Source: Aurelia coerulea (taxonomy: Eukaryota > Cnidaria > Scyphozoa > Semaeostomeae > Ulmaridae). From it: 64,000 nt of DNA. Shown here piece after piece: positions 52,801 through 61,599 of this stretch. A program made the position numbers and the translations under genes. A model generated the notes under the pieces. It searched no databases and was not told the origin of the DNA. It worked only from the letters and a program-made list of their open reading frames with translations. The stretch's first letter is position 1; each line of letters opens with the position of its first letter. The stretch lies in contig CM076943.1 of the NCBI GenBank assembly GCA_039566865.1, positions 30,388,663 through 30,452,662 of the forward strand, given 5' to 3'.

Positions 52801-55800
52801 TCCGAATATGACATCAGATAATGATGCACCAGCATAGAACGCACAATTCACCCATCCAAGAAATTTAGGACTTACGTTTTGATCGATCTGAAAGTAAAGA
52901 TATAATAAAGCTTTTGATGATTTTTGAAATGAAGACGGAAATTATAAATTCCTTAAAAGTGTTATCTCTTGACTAGCAATAATTGCATCAATAATTCAAA
53001 AATTCATTGGATTCCAAATTTGCGTTTGAAGCTGTTATTGTACTTTTAGCTATATTTTCAATTTGATTTTATTTTAGCACGCACGGTGACCCCGTTAGCC
53101 AAAAAAGAAAGCAAAAATCGAGGATTAAAGTTTAAACTTGCTTTGGAAAAGGCCATGAGATCAAGTCATAACAGGACCCATTTCAAAACTCCTGGCCTTT
53201 AAATAATGACTTTGCAAATTAGTATCTTCGGTGTCTAGTGGACGACTTCTAAAGATTAAAAATTTAGCTGCGCACTCAGAAAGTCTCGATATCTATCTTT
53301 TTGTTCCTACGTCTAGTCAACTGGGGTATTTTATCGGAGCTACAAGGTAGTAAATGTTTAAAAGTAACATTTCAAAACACTTTATCGCATTTTTCTAAGC
53401 ACATAATCGCTTTAAGGGCCCGTTTACATAAGAAACCCAAACCGGTTTAAAATTTCACCCCAATCTGAGTTGAACTCATTGTCTGGTGAAAGCCTTTATA
53501 GTGTTTTTACAAATGCGATTCTAACTCAAACCGGGGTGAAATTCAACTCGCCTGTTCAGATCGGTTTGAAAAGTCACACCGGTTTGAAAACACGATGCAA
53601 ACGCAAAATATTTTCAAGTCGGTCTGAGATGCATTGTCTCAGGTTCAAAGTTCACATTGGCCTATTGTTTTAGTTGGCACTCGACACATCAATGAACAAC
53701 AACACGGGTCTCAGACCGGGGCGAAACGTCATATAAACGCAGCAGGAAATAAGCAGGCCAATATTCAGATCGGGGTGCAATTTCAAACCGGTTTGAGTTT
53801 CTCTTTTAAATGGGCCATAAAAGGAGTCATCAGTAAAAATTCTTCCTTTGCATTTCCTAAAATGTAAGATTTGAAACGCTCAATGTGATTAATTTAAATC
53901 TGAGGTCTTTTGTGCTGCGTTTTAAAAATAAAAGACATGATATGATAGATATTCAGATAATACAGCAGCAGCAGATAGCGAAAAGAATCAATAAGATTAT
54001 GTAATTAAACTGTGACTGTCTTACAAAACAAAGATCTACATTGAAATTTCTCATGTTCAATATTCGTTGGTCCTAAATGCTTCGTCAGTGTTATTTCTTG
54101 CATGGATTATGATCTATGAGGAACTATGAAACTATCAAGTATGATCGAAGATTTTACAATACCAAAGTAAGATGGTCTTTTTGTCCATGCAAGAAACAAC
54201 ATTAACGAAGCATTTAGGACCAACTAATATTGAACATGAAGAATTTCACTGTTAACATACTAAAAATATACCTTTTGCATAAAAGGCCAAGTTGATGATA
54301 AGCAGATTGCAATGGCTATAAAAGACAAGTAAGATCAATCAGATTCTGGCAGCCATATCATCTTTGGAAGGCTCATACACTAAAGCGGAGTGTCAGTTCC
54401 TGCAGAAACAGTACTGCTAAGCTTAGCAGCAATATGGCCATATACTTTATCCATACAACTGCTACAATAGCGAGGCCCCCCAAGGGGTTCCGTGATTCCA
54501 TGTTCCCTATGAATTTCCAAAAAAATGTCCCTTGTTCCCATTAATGTTTCTTGAATGCTCCCTAAAAAGAAACGTTAAACTGTTCCCCAGTTCCTCAAAA
54601 GTAGTCCTTTGATCCCTTGTTCTTTAAAAGAATTTGCTCATGTTCCCGATTGAAGTCAGCCTTGCTCTCGTTACTTTCCCGGTGGAATTGTTGCAAGTCT
54701 CTACAACAGTAATCTCCGAAAAAGTTCAGCCGATCATGAAAACTTTTCATAAAAATAAAAACAACTAAAACTCCTTGAAGCAAATAATCTTCCTCTCTTC
54801 GTTGGCTCCTCCTCCGGAGAGCTCTTCCTCCTCTGGAGGAGTTTCAGTAGTTCTTATAAAGAGCGTTGTTTGAAATGAAATTTGAGACTTGTAGCAAGTC
54901 CACTAACTGTAGTTAAAAGAAAACTCGATTAACTAAGCTATGCTTTCACTGTCACACTCAGGGGCAGAGTCAGAGGGTAGATTTGGATGGACATGTTTTA
55001 ATCTCATCCCAAGTCGACAATTACACTTGACCAAAAAGGTGTGAAAAAGTTAGGCAGTTAGGTATGGGTCATTATGAAGGTCAAATTGAAGAGCTGGGAG
55101 CATTTCCTCTTCATGAATCTACTTACAAGAAACTGTTAGCCTTGTCTTCAAAAAAGAAGAAAAGTTGCATTTTAGTTTAAGTAGCAATAAACTCGAATAA
55201 ACAGCAGCGACGTGGCCAGGGTAAATTAAATGGGGTGCATTAGAATTGCATTAGAAAGAGGGGGTCTGGGAGTGAAGCCACCAGGAAAATGTTTGTGGCC
55301 ATGCCCTTTACTTTGGCTTAGAATGCATCTCCCAATAAAATGCTTGCCTTCAGCGAAAAGAAAAACTTGATAGATTTGTAACAGTTATCCTATGAATCAG
55401 AGCACGAGGAAAATTTTAGAAGAAACATCCTTTACTTTGGCTTAGAATGCATCTCTCAATATCATGCTTGCCTTTAGCGACAAGAAAACCTTGATCGTTT
55501 TGTGACAGTTATCCTATGAAGCAGAGCACGTGGAAATTTTTTGAAGAAAGATCCCTTACTTTGGCTTAGAGGAACTGATATGATGGTTATGATGGGGCTC
55601 TGTATTTTCAAGTAAAGAAATACTTCTCACTGGAAGTTCTAAAATGTTCCCTGCTCCCTAGTACTATTTCTTATGTTCCCTTGATCCCCGTTAAAAATAC
55701 GAGATGCTCTCATGTTCCCATGAATAAAATAAAAACGGCAGGTTCCCTTTTTTTTTATAATCATTTAAAATGTTACAATACATGTTACATCTACATCCTA

Positions 55801-58800
55801 CCATACTTTCTAATTACTTTACATACTATACAACACTACAGGGACGTGACCACAAGGAGCAAAAGATAATTACTACCAGGTGGACATTAACATAAAGACA
55901 TGCAAAAAATAGCAACTAAATAAACAACTACAAAAAGCTACAAATACGATAAATTACTGATAAATACTAGAATCCGTTTCACATTGGATGTCAGGCCAGC
56001 ATAGTAGTATGATGCTGAGCAATAGGAACCCCGGACGAGAGAACAACAACGACAGCAGTTGCTACCGCTACTGATCCCCCTCCAGAGTCCCCAACGCTCA
56101 ACACATTGCGCATATGCTGTCAGCTCTGGGTTTCAAGGTTCCCTTGTTCCCCATAACCCCTGGGGGGCCTCAATAGCTAATTTAAGAGCACAATAACAGT
56201 AAATTATTATTTGTATTGCTACCTGAATCTTGTACCACTTAAGCTCTGTTTATTGTACTGCTAAAATACTGTAAATTGGAGCTAATAAGCAAATTTTGGA
56301 CAAAATTACTGTTTATTCATCGGGCAGTGGGAACTGCTATACTGGGCAATTGAAAGCATAGCCATAATACTGCTAAACTATGGCCTTACCATTTTATACA
56401 GGTTAGAATTTCATCACAATAACTCGGCTGAAAAGAATTGTAGACATGGTTCTCTTCCCTGTTGCAAGCTTTGAAACATCTCATATCGTCAAAAACCCCC
56501 TTTGAAGATTACTGACCACCCAGAGGCAAGAAAAACTTGAAATATGGTCAAATTTTTGCACAGTTTTCCAAATTAGAATGATGACAATTTATATACCGGG
56601 TGTCCCAAAAAAATGTATACAGATTTGGTTGACTCCAGCGATGTGAATATAGCTTCAATCAATATCTAATCATGTTCCTCGATAGTTAATTTGAACGTAG
56701 ATACCTCGTTTGTTGGTATTGGTGCTGTGAGGGCAGAAATATCAATCTTGAAAGCTCAAATTTGCATCTACTTGCAAACCAGAGCTTTGGCTCTTTGGCC
56801 CAAGCGAATTCCTGAAGAACATCGAAATTAAGAACTGAAATTAATGAAAAATCAAGAAACTTCCTAATGGATGACTGGGGGGGGGGGGGTGATTTCTGGA
56901 GAACAGAATAACACAAGATCTAATATTGTTCAAATGTTATCAAGGCTATCTTAATAAAATTGCTTAGGCCAAAAGGCTAAAGCTCTGGTTTGCAGGAAGA
57001 AGCAAATTTGAGTTTTCAAGATTAACTTGTCTACTCCCAAAACACCAATACCAACAAACGAGGTACCTATGTTCAAGTTAACTATCGAGGAACATTTTTA
57101 GAGTGATTAGACATTGATTGAAGCTAAATTCACATCGCTAGAGTCGACCAAATCCGTATACATTTCTTTGGGACACCCAGTACATCAATCATCTTCTAAG
57201 GAGTTAGAATAAGCAAACAATGAATTGTTTCATGCAAGAGACACATATTTTTCATTTACTTTCCTCAACTCCTGCTTGCTGCCAATTGTTTTGAAGCTGA
57301 AACATGGGAACAATGTCATTGAACTTTCAATTCCTCTTTGTGAATGAAGCATTCAAAATAATTCCCAGGACAAATAAATTGTTGAAATATTGGTAAATGT
57401 TACAATGCTACAATCTCTTTCAAAAGTGTGAGACTCTTATTGAAGAAAGCAAATTCTTGTTCCCCTCCCCCCCCCCCCGTTTAAATGTTGAACTTTCAAT
57501 TCCTCTTTGTGAATGAAGCATTCAAAATAATTCCCAGGACAAATAAATTGTTGAAATATTGGTAAATGTTACAATGCTACAATCTCTTTCAAAAGTGTGA
57601 GACCCTTATTGAAGAAATCAAATTCTTGTCCCCCTTCCCCTCCCCCCGTTTAAATGTTGATTGCTTTGCAAAGAGGTGTGTTGCATGCCGATCCATCAAA
57701 CAAATGGTTCGTTAAAGCAAACAACATTGATATGGGGGAGGGGGACAATGTTTCCTGAAAACTTAGATTTTCTTAAGGGTCCAGCACTTTTGTAAGAGAT
57801 TTTAGTTTCTGCAAAATGTTGATTTATTAGTTTAATGTCAATTTCTATGTCTCAGGAAGCTATCATCCAAAACATGAGGGTAGCACCTACTAACTAATTT
57901 TTCATCAAACAATCCTTCTCATTTTGTTCAGTAATTAAATTTGAGTGGGCTGGAAGTATTTCTAGCTACTTAAAGCTAATTTAAGCCCACTATGAATGCC
58001 GTATCCAGGCATGGGACCCCTCGTTGAACGTTCCTTCCAAATGATGGACCTCCTTAAGAAAGGACATGAACCTTCTAAACATTTGATAGAAGGGTAAATT
58101 TGATGCCCTCTGCTTTATTCTCAACTAGTCTAAGCAGGCTTCTTTCCTGAACAGCTTTTACATTATATCTTGTTTAGATGTATATGCTGTAGATTTTCAT
58201 TTTCATTGTTCACTATTTTTACACGGTAGCCCCGTCAATCGAGAGGATTGCTTTACAGGGGGCCGTGCCAATCTTTACAATATTACTAAAAATTACTAAA
58301 AAATTATCTATATTTACAGTCTAAAAAGATAAATGAAAAATTTAATAGAGTTAGCATGAGAGAGGCAAATTACTCTTCAGCCTACTTTTAAAAATGCCAC
58401 AAGAGGGTGCTCGTTTGACATCCAAAAGGCAATTCATTCCATGTCTTTGCACGCCGGAAAGATATAGCTTTCTGCTCATTGCAAGTTTTCCTCCTTGGAA
58501 CAAGGACATCGGCAGTGACATTGCGCCAATTCCTGATATCACACCGAGAATTTTTCTTAAAAAGGGTTGAAAGATAGCCAGGTGTAGACCTGACAATGCT
58601 TTGTACGTAATAGTAGCTGTCTCGCATTTTATCATTTCCGTAACTGATGGCCAATTTAGTTCCTTGATCAAGGCCAATTTGGCCAATTTAGTTGCTGGTC
58701 CTCGGCGGAGCCGCAATACTATTCTGTGTGAATAAATGCTCATGCCATGTTTCTTAATGTCAAAAAACATGGACCAGTCCAGATGACTCATACGTCATTC

Positions 58801-61349
58801 CCCTTTACTCATTCCGCTGCAAGGCTAATACGGGGGTGAAAGGAGATTGTTTGCTAACAGCCTATTGTGACCACACAACATTAAAAACAAAGCATTATCT
58901 ATCACTTGTCCAGTGTTCTCCATTGTTTTGTGTAGTTTGTTTGGTGGCTTCACTCACGCAATCAAAAAGTGACCCTGTCAATTCTATTTATATCAGAGCA
59001 ATCATGAAAGATATGAATGTTTACTTTGTTCCTCTGTGAAGTGTATACAAGGAATTTTCTTCAAAATTACATTTTAATTAAAAGCCTGTGCGACATGGTA
59101 CCTTTAAAAAAACTGCAACATCATTGTTTCCAATGAAGTTGGACACATGATAGCGCTTTTATCAGCTGAGAATCCATCAGTTTGCCCTGTCTCTATAATA
59201 ACAATGTGGTGGACAGAAACAAATTCTTTGGAAATGAGAAAATCCTTTGGCTGTTTAAAGGTTTTCTCTAGTGTTGGTGGTTTTATATGGTATCTGTTTT
59301 TTACAGAGATGTATAAACAACAGAAGGCCAACCTGCATCTGTAATAACCATTGAGAAATATACAACCCTCAGTGAGCTTGTTGCATTTGCTTCTCTCCTG
59401 CATGCTGATGAAGTGTCATCTCGGTTGGATTGGTCACCTATCTCATCATAAGTTTGTGTTGTTATGATAAACTGTTTTGACCAACAATCTTCTTCAGAAT
59501 CATTTTGACTTCGAATTCTAGCCAGAGCAAGAGAATCTTCATCTTTTTCTACTGTCATTTTTAATGGGCATTACTGGCTGCTACTCCTAAAGAAATAAAT
59601 AAACCGCAAAGCCTTGTTACAACATATTACAGATGCTGATCCTTTAAAATCTGATTGGCCAGTTTTCTTGAGCACAGCAATGTGATGAAATTCTTACTTT
59701 ATATTGCAGCTCAAAAACCTTAAGGGACATTTACATAACATTTATAGGGTGTCCCAAAATTTTTGCGTATCAGTGGAGCTGTTGCAGCAGGTGCTATACA
59801 TTCTTTTGTCCCATCTTGATACGATTTCATAGGATATGCTCCAACTTGGAGGTTGAGATCTTGTTTCAGTCAATTGGACAAGTGGTAACTGATTCATGGA
59901 AGAAGAATAACGATCTTAGTGATTGTACCAACAAATATCTACTTAGACTACACTCCCGTCACGAAAGTATACGGACAGCCGAAACAAAATGGCGTCAAAT
60001 TTGACCGCTAGCCCTTCGACCCCAAAAAAGTTCAGCCGTTATGCGGCCATTTCAGTGACTGGAATTCAATTATTTTACCGCCAAAACTTTGTTTATCGAT
60101 CACGCAAGCAAGGAAGAAAATAAATATTGAATAACAAAGCAAAATGAAGTGTTTTCATAGCAAAATATGAATTTAGCGGTGAGAAGGAAAAGCAATCGGA
60201 AGCAAGACAATATGTTCAACAAATTTCCAGTCTTGGAGGCTGGTACATGACAGGAGAAGATTGTTTTCTATGTCAAATGAAGCAGAAAAGATTGCAGTTT
60301 CAGGAGTCATGTGAATGATATCGAAGAGACACTTGGCTATAAAATGTCAAAATTAAATTTGAGTCTGCCATGACTGTGGGGTTGCGATATCATCTTTGCC
60401 AAGGTAAGTTTAAATTTGTATCAAAGCCTCGAAAATATCATTAATGCCAAAGGTTGGCCTAAAGTTGGTGTCATTTTGTGCATCTTACATAAGGGAATCA
60501 ATCTGAGAAATATCATGAAGTCCCTGAAAAATTTTCTTTGCAAAAATTTGGTTTTGAGTTTGATAGCAATAATTCTGCTGTTACAAAAACCTTACCTCGA
60601 TCGCTGCAATTGTTCCTTTTTTCATTTATAACTTCATTATATCGGGATTTTACTTGAATTTTCTTCCATATTTGCAAATTACAGCCTTATCTGCACCAAG
60701 TGATGCTATTCCAGTGAACAAATTATTTGGAAGAGTATCTAAAATATCAGTTCTAAGTTGGGAGGCTCCTTCGATATCGATTACATTTTCTCCTCGCAGC
60801 TAACTTCATGTTTTATTATCAAAATACGCTTATCTTGCTTTTTTTTCAATTTTTTATTTCTTCCTTGATTGCGTGATCGATAAACACAATTTTGGCGGTA
60901 AAATCGTTTGTTTCCACTCCCTGAAGTAGCCGCATAACGGCTGAACCGTTTGGGGGTCGAAGGACCAACGGTCAAATTCAACGCCATTTTGTTTCGGCTG
61001 TCCGGATACTTTCGTGACAGGAGTGTATTTCTTTGTTGTCCAGAAAAATGTTGTGTTGCTGTTTGTTGTTTTTCTACATTTGAAAATGTAGTAACCCAAG
61101 TTACTTGGCAAGTAGCCCCTATGTAACCCTTTACATGAAATGAAATGGTCTGTCTTCGTTTCAATCATGAATTCAAATTTCCAAAAGGTACAAACCATAA
61201 AGAGTACAATCTATTTACAGAAGACTGACGTGATTTGAATTGATAGATCGGCCTGATTTGATAGATCAAATGATTTTAGAAATGTTTGAGGACCTACTGT
61301 ACTAGCTAGCTGCTAGGCCGTCATTTGTCTTTATCTTACCTTGAAGCAT
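38676..61349 (-). CDS. MFSD8-like: MFSD8/CLN7-like major facilitator gene, copy B (complete)
   Basis: Ten coding exons of 226, 44, 244, 114, 136, 114, 135, 98, 209 and 288 bp total 1608 bp including the stop, giving about 535 residues; human MFSD8 has 518. Every junction is GT-AG and in phase. Order of landmarks: acidic tail, STWPFMQK, FLGWVNCAFYAG, GRWMHYRPNREPL, MTRGSITVARSI, INLYTIPAF, LNFVMATVETLTTPF, WYSGLI, KRYSDRVLVL, WGNTYPKL, CPSQYDWC, LYTKVLGFKKQGTSVGIISA and a cytosolic tail. The family sits in lysosomal membranes and in mammals is linked to chloride conductance. Substrate here is unknown. The gene contains a tandem extra exon (48683-48821) and an upstream ORF. Confidence 0.9.
39650..39911. 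mobile_element. Right-end fragment of the GGTTACTGTACCCC family
   Basis: It shares GTATAACGCACAATTTTT, TTTATACGTGTTATGTCG and AATCAAGAGAGAAAAC blocks with 37150-37318, and the terminal GGGGTACAGTAAC. No partner left end is nearby. Confidence 0.6.
40480..40740 (-). mobile_element. LINE C-terminal relic
   Basis: Reads MCPTNDGIDDTEYFLSVCPS then CYGEKNLPTNWIKI on the minus strand, the same knuckle and tail as the LINE at 35680. About 50 bp from exon 9 of copy B. Heavily 5'-truncated. Confidence 0.7.
40789..40997 (-). CDS. Copy B exon 9
   Basis: 209 bp, TTATCAG|ATTCAG to AAACAG|GTAAG. It encodes a luminal loop with paired cysteines (CPSQYDWC), a helix (QMLVAVVLFAIGFSSCNGLI) and LYTKVLGFKKQ. A LINE relic lies about 50 bp beyond the donor. 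Confidence 0.88.
41700..42155. mobile_element. One arm of a GGGTGTCCC-family mariner-like element
   Basis: The stretch ending TTTTTTTTGGGACACCCAG, then TA, is the inverse of 50293-50700 (shared AAACTTGGGTGG, CAGCCTAAGACAGATGGTTA and CTATACCATA-like words). The opposite arm is missing; a LINE begins immediately after the TA. Confidence 0.65.
42157..43802 (-). mobile_element. LINE (Jockey superfamily) with long intact RT frame
   Basis: About 490 codons of open frame ending at 42334. RT motifs: FKADDSTLKFNFRPISVLPA, MDLSKAYDCLPHDLL, SGVPQGSVLGPFLFNFFMND, catalytic NFADDNTIYA and LLGITIDPRLKF, then a C-terminal FSRVAEYLDQDKRRILYNTF block. The endonuclease is absent and the 5' side ends at an A29/T29 tract. 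The 3' UTR ends in an (AAT)n tail at 42157-42182 instead of poly(A). It lies in intron 8 of copy B. Confidence 0.85.
43804..43832. repeat. T29 homopolymer between two LINEs
   Basis: 29 T on the plus strand separate the minus-strand LINE (left) from the plus-strand LINE (right). It may be the poly(A) of a third insertion or a 5' junction artefact of target-primed insertion. Confidence 0.8.
43850..44460 (+). mobile_element. LINE 3' fragment, related to the minus-strand LINE
   Basis: Plus-strand frames read CPLIWLFCNKGANKEIDRTY, ALRILYKDNESSFETLLARS and a final NTLDDSIKQEP / CNWKICH block ending near 44313. These mirror CPLIWMFCGKDANAAINRVH in the neighbouring copy. Stops and frame changes show it is decayed. 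Confidence 0.7.
44561..44658 (-). CDS. Copy B exon 8
   Basis: 98 bp, TTTGTTGTAG|GTATTCC to CTTACAG|GTTTGTG. It completes an Arg codon and encodes YSDRVLVLVCYSMVCINFFL followed by WGNTYPKLT, matching the family's conserved Glu/Asp-Arg and Trp-Gly-Asn segments. Confidence 0.85.
44978..45480. repeat. 153-154 bp tandem repeat, about 3.3 units
   Basis: Units start at CCATGCCACAAACCGG (45011, 45165, 45318) with a partial fourth at about 45471. Each holds an AAACCGGTTTTAAAA palindrome, CAAGTGCTATTAGAGGCCCT and GTGAGCAAGGTTAAGCATTG. It lies in intron 7 of copy B. Confidence 0.85.
45500..46109. mobile_element. TA-flanked MITE (GACCTTTTTACTTCTT ends)
   Basis: Inverted ends of about 55 bp, GACCTTTTTACTTCTTAAAA to GGATCGAGCGTCCAAATCTG, flanked by TA on both sides. 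No transposase. Confidence 0.7.
46140..46310 (+). repeat. Minisatellite of ACATCGAAGATCTA words
   Basis: ACATCGAAGATCTA-like words, some with AACGATCGAAG spacers, repeat about ten times with a 28-bp higher-order unit at the right. Confidence 0.8.
46313..46730. mobile_element. MITE with TGCGTGCAGAC ends
   Basis: Left TTGCGTGCAGACTATATACC and right GTCTGCACGCAGGCTA are inverted. Inside each end an AAGGTATAGTCTG / CAGACTATACCTT pair also inverts. Shares its terminus with the palindrome at 13243. Confidence 0.6.
47166..47300 (-). CDS. Copy B exon 7
   Basis: 135 bp, TCTCTTGAAAG|GTTAACG to AAAAAG|GTAAATG. It encodes LTTPFIQHQFALTRALAVWY and a helix ending MQQGILKLLLKR. It joins exon 6a (GAAAC+G, Thr) in phase. 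Confidence 0.85.
48683..48821 (-). pseudogene. Exon 6b: tandem duplicate of exon 6a with incompatible phase
   Basis: It reads KYMDEEDTLKGKLLAFVNLM, then AIFVVLNFGKALVET, and ends at the same donor form (GAAAC|GTAAGC). Its only good acceptor (ACTTTCTAG|GACCG) gives 139 bp starting with two codon bases, whereas exon 5 requires one. Splicing exon 5 to 6b would hit a stop within ten codons. It may be a decayed duplicate or a poison exon. Confidence 0.65.
48887..49000 (-). CDS. Copy B exon 6a
   Basis: 114 bp, ATTGCTAG|TACTAACG to GGAAAC|GTAAGC. It encodes TNEECIRAQKTLKGKLLACY, then SVVMFGVLNFVMATVET, and keeps phase with exons 5 and 7. A related exon-like copy lies 66 bp further along the transcript. 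Confidence 0.82.
49550..49685 (-). CDS. Copy B exon 5
   Basis: 136 bp, TCTGACAG|CCC to ATGCG|GTATC. It encodes ALQAAIAQLGEKAAYIEELR and NLYTIPAFIAILLALLNCSL. It is identical in length and phase to 13595-13730. Confidence 0.87.
50293..51091. mobile_element. Mariner-like long-TIR foldback (GGGTGTCCC family)
   Basis: TA at 50291-50292 and 51092-51093. The ends are CCAGGTGTCCCAAAAAGTAT and, reversed, CCGGGTGTCCCAAAAATAAT. The arms share GGAGCCTTGTATTCAAAA and stay similar for over 200 bp. No ORF. Confidence 0.8.
51669..51782 (-). CDS. Copy B exon 4
   Basis: 114 bp, TTTTACAG|GG to ATCAG|GTAAG. It encodes SITVARSIITETRANEKRSR and the following helix; one residue differs from copy A. Confidence 0.88.
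52644..52887 (-). CDS. Copy B exon 3
   Basis: 244 bp, CTTTCAG|ATCGATC to CGAGAG|GTAATG. The protein segment is identical to copy A exon 3, including the GRWMHYRPNREPL loop characteristic of the family. Confidence 0.9.
53416..53817. mobile_element. PIF/Harbinger-like MITE with TAA target duplication
   Basis: The ends GGGCCCGTTTACATAAG and (reversed) TGGCCCATTTAAAAGAG lead into AAACCGGTTTGA words. TAA lies on both sides (53413-53415 and 53818-53820). Copy A at about 24298 (CGCTCAAAAAAAGTCATCAG) is unoccupied. Confidence 0.78.
54272..54315 (-). CDS. Copy B exon 2 (44-bp micro-exon)
   Basis: TTTTATAG|CC to CAAAAG|GTATAT, encoding AIAICLSSTWPFMQK. Too short to be found as an ORF; identified by phase match and conservation with 26975-27018. 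Confidence 0.86.
54472..56171. mobile_element. 1.7-kb element with GAGGCCCCCC ends
   Basis: Left GAGGCCCCCCAAGGGGTTCC and, reversed, right GAGGCCCCCCAGGGGTTATG. AATAGC is duplicated (54466-54471 and 56172-56177). Copy A has the uninterrupted site (CTGCAGTAGCTAATTTAAGA at about 27165). No transposase is recognised; many GTTCCC words occur. A 6-bp duplication does not point clearly to one superfamily. Confidence 0.7.
55305..55570 (+). repeat. 124-bp tandem repeat inside the GGCCCC element
   Basis: CCTTTACTTTGGCTTAGA starts three successive units (about 55305, 55429 and 55553); the third is partial. Units share TGCTTGCCTT, AACTTGAT and CAGTTATCCTATGAA blocks. Confidence 0.8.
56596..57180. mobile_element. 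Mariner-like long-TIR foldback (GGGTGTCCC family)
   Basis: TA on both sides; ends CCGGGTGTCCCAAAAAAATG and, reversed, CTGGGTGTCCCAAAGAAATG. The arms of roughly 200 bp each reach a GGCTCTTTGGCC / GGCCAAAAGGCT region. Inserted in copy B intron 1 at a different site from the copy A element of the same family. Confidence 0.8.
57321..57659 (+). repeat. Direct tandem duplication, 169-bp period
   Basis: GAACTTTCAATTCCTCTTTG occurs at 57321 and 57490. The units are nearly identical and end in C-rich runs. Copy A at about 27870 has a single unit, so this arose after the gene duplication. Confidence 0.88.
58351..58791 (-). mobile_element. LINE (CR1/L2-like) C-terminal relic, frameshifted
   Basis: Minus-strand frames together cover LNWPSVTEMIKCETATITYK, then YLSTLFKKNSRCDIRNWRNV and KAISFRRAKTWNELPFG. 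The frame changes at about 58600. Confidence 0.72.
58850..59140. repeat. Copy of the AGGGGC-subfamily repeat
   Basis: It shares TAGTTTGTTTGGTGGCTTCA and GATATGAATGTTT blocks with 32100-32230. It is at the corresponding intron position, so it was inherited through the duplication. Confidence 0.55.
59333..59586 (-). CDS. Copy B exon 1 (translation start at 59558)
   Basis: Acceptor TTTCTTTAG|GAGTAG, ATG at 59558-59556, donor GATGCAG|GTTGG. The N-terminal tail (MTVEKDEDSLALARIRSQND) is acidic. SSLRVVYFSMVITDA begins helix 1. The upstream ORF stop TAA lies two bases before the ATG. Confidence 0.87.
59951..61025. mobile_element. Tc1/mariner-like MITE, CACTCCCGTCACGAAAGTAT ends
   Basis: TA at 59949-59950 and 61026-61027. 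The roughly 200-bp inverted arms share CGGACAGCCGAAACAAAATG, CCGTTATGCGGC and TTTATCGATCACGCAA. It interrupts sequence that is continuous in copy A near 33255. Minus ORFs at 60781-61198 are arm by-products. Confidence 0.82.
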
Positions 61350-61440
61350 TATATGTTCTTTGCTAATCGTTGCATTCGTCTGCAGCCTTCGTGCAACTTT
61401 CTGTTTGCCGACAGTTTAATGCAACATTCACCTTCTCTGA
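61340..61440 (-). other. Copy B noncoding first exon
   Basis: Donor CTTCAAG|GTAAGAT at 61340; upstream ORF ATG at 61349-61347. Similarity to copy A continues for about 100 bp. The transcription start is not visible. Confidence 0.5.
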
Positions 61441-61496
61441 TGTGATGTTTTCAGCCAACAACGATGAGATCTCATTACAAATTCACAGTAAAGAGT

Positions 61497-61556
61497 TGTT
61501 CGTTGTTGTTGTTGTTGTCGTTGATGCTGTTGTTGTTGCTGTTGTCGTTCTTCTGT
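61497..61556 (+). repeat. (GTT)n microsatellite
   Basis: Interrupted GTT/GTC/GCT triplets over about 60 bp, close to the copy B first exon. Confidence 0.85.
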
Positions 61557-61599
61557 CCGAACACAACCTGGTTCCGAGGGCCAGTTTCCTACGTCAGTA

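Noticed and set aside
60781..61198. Two long minus-strand ORFs
   Set aside because: They lie in the inverted arm of the Tc1-like MITE and resemble no protein.
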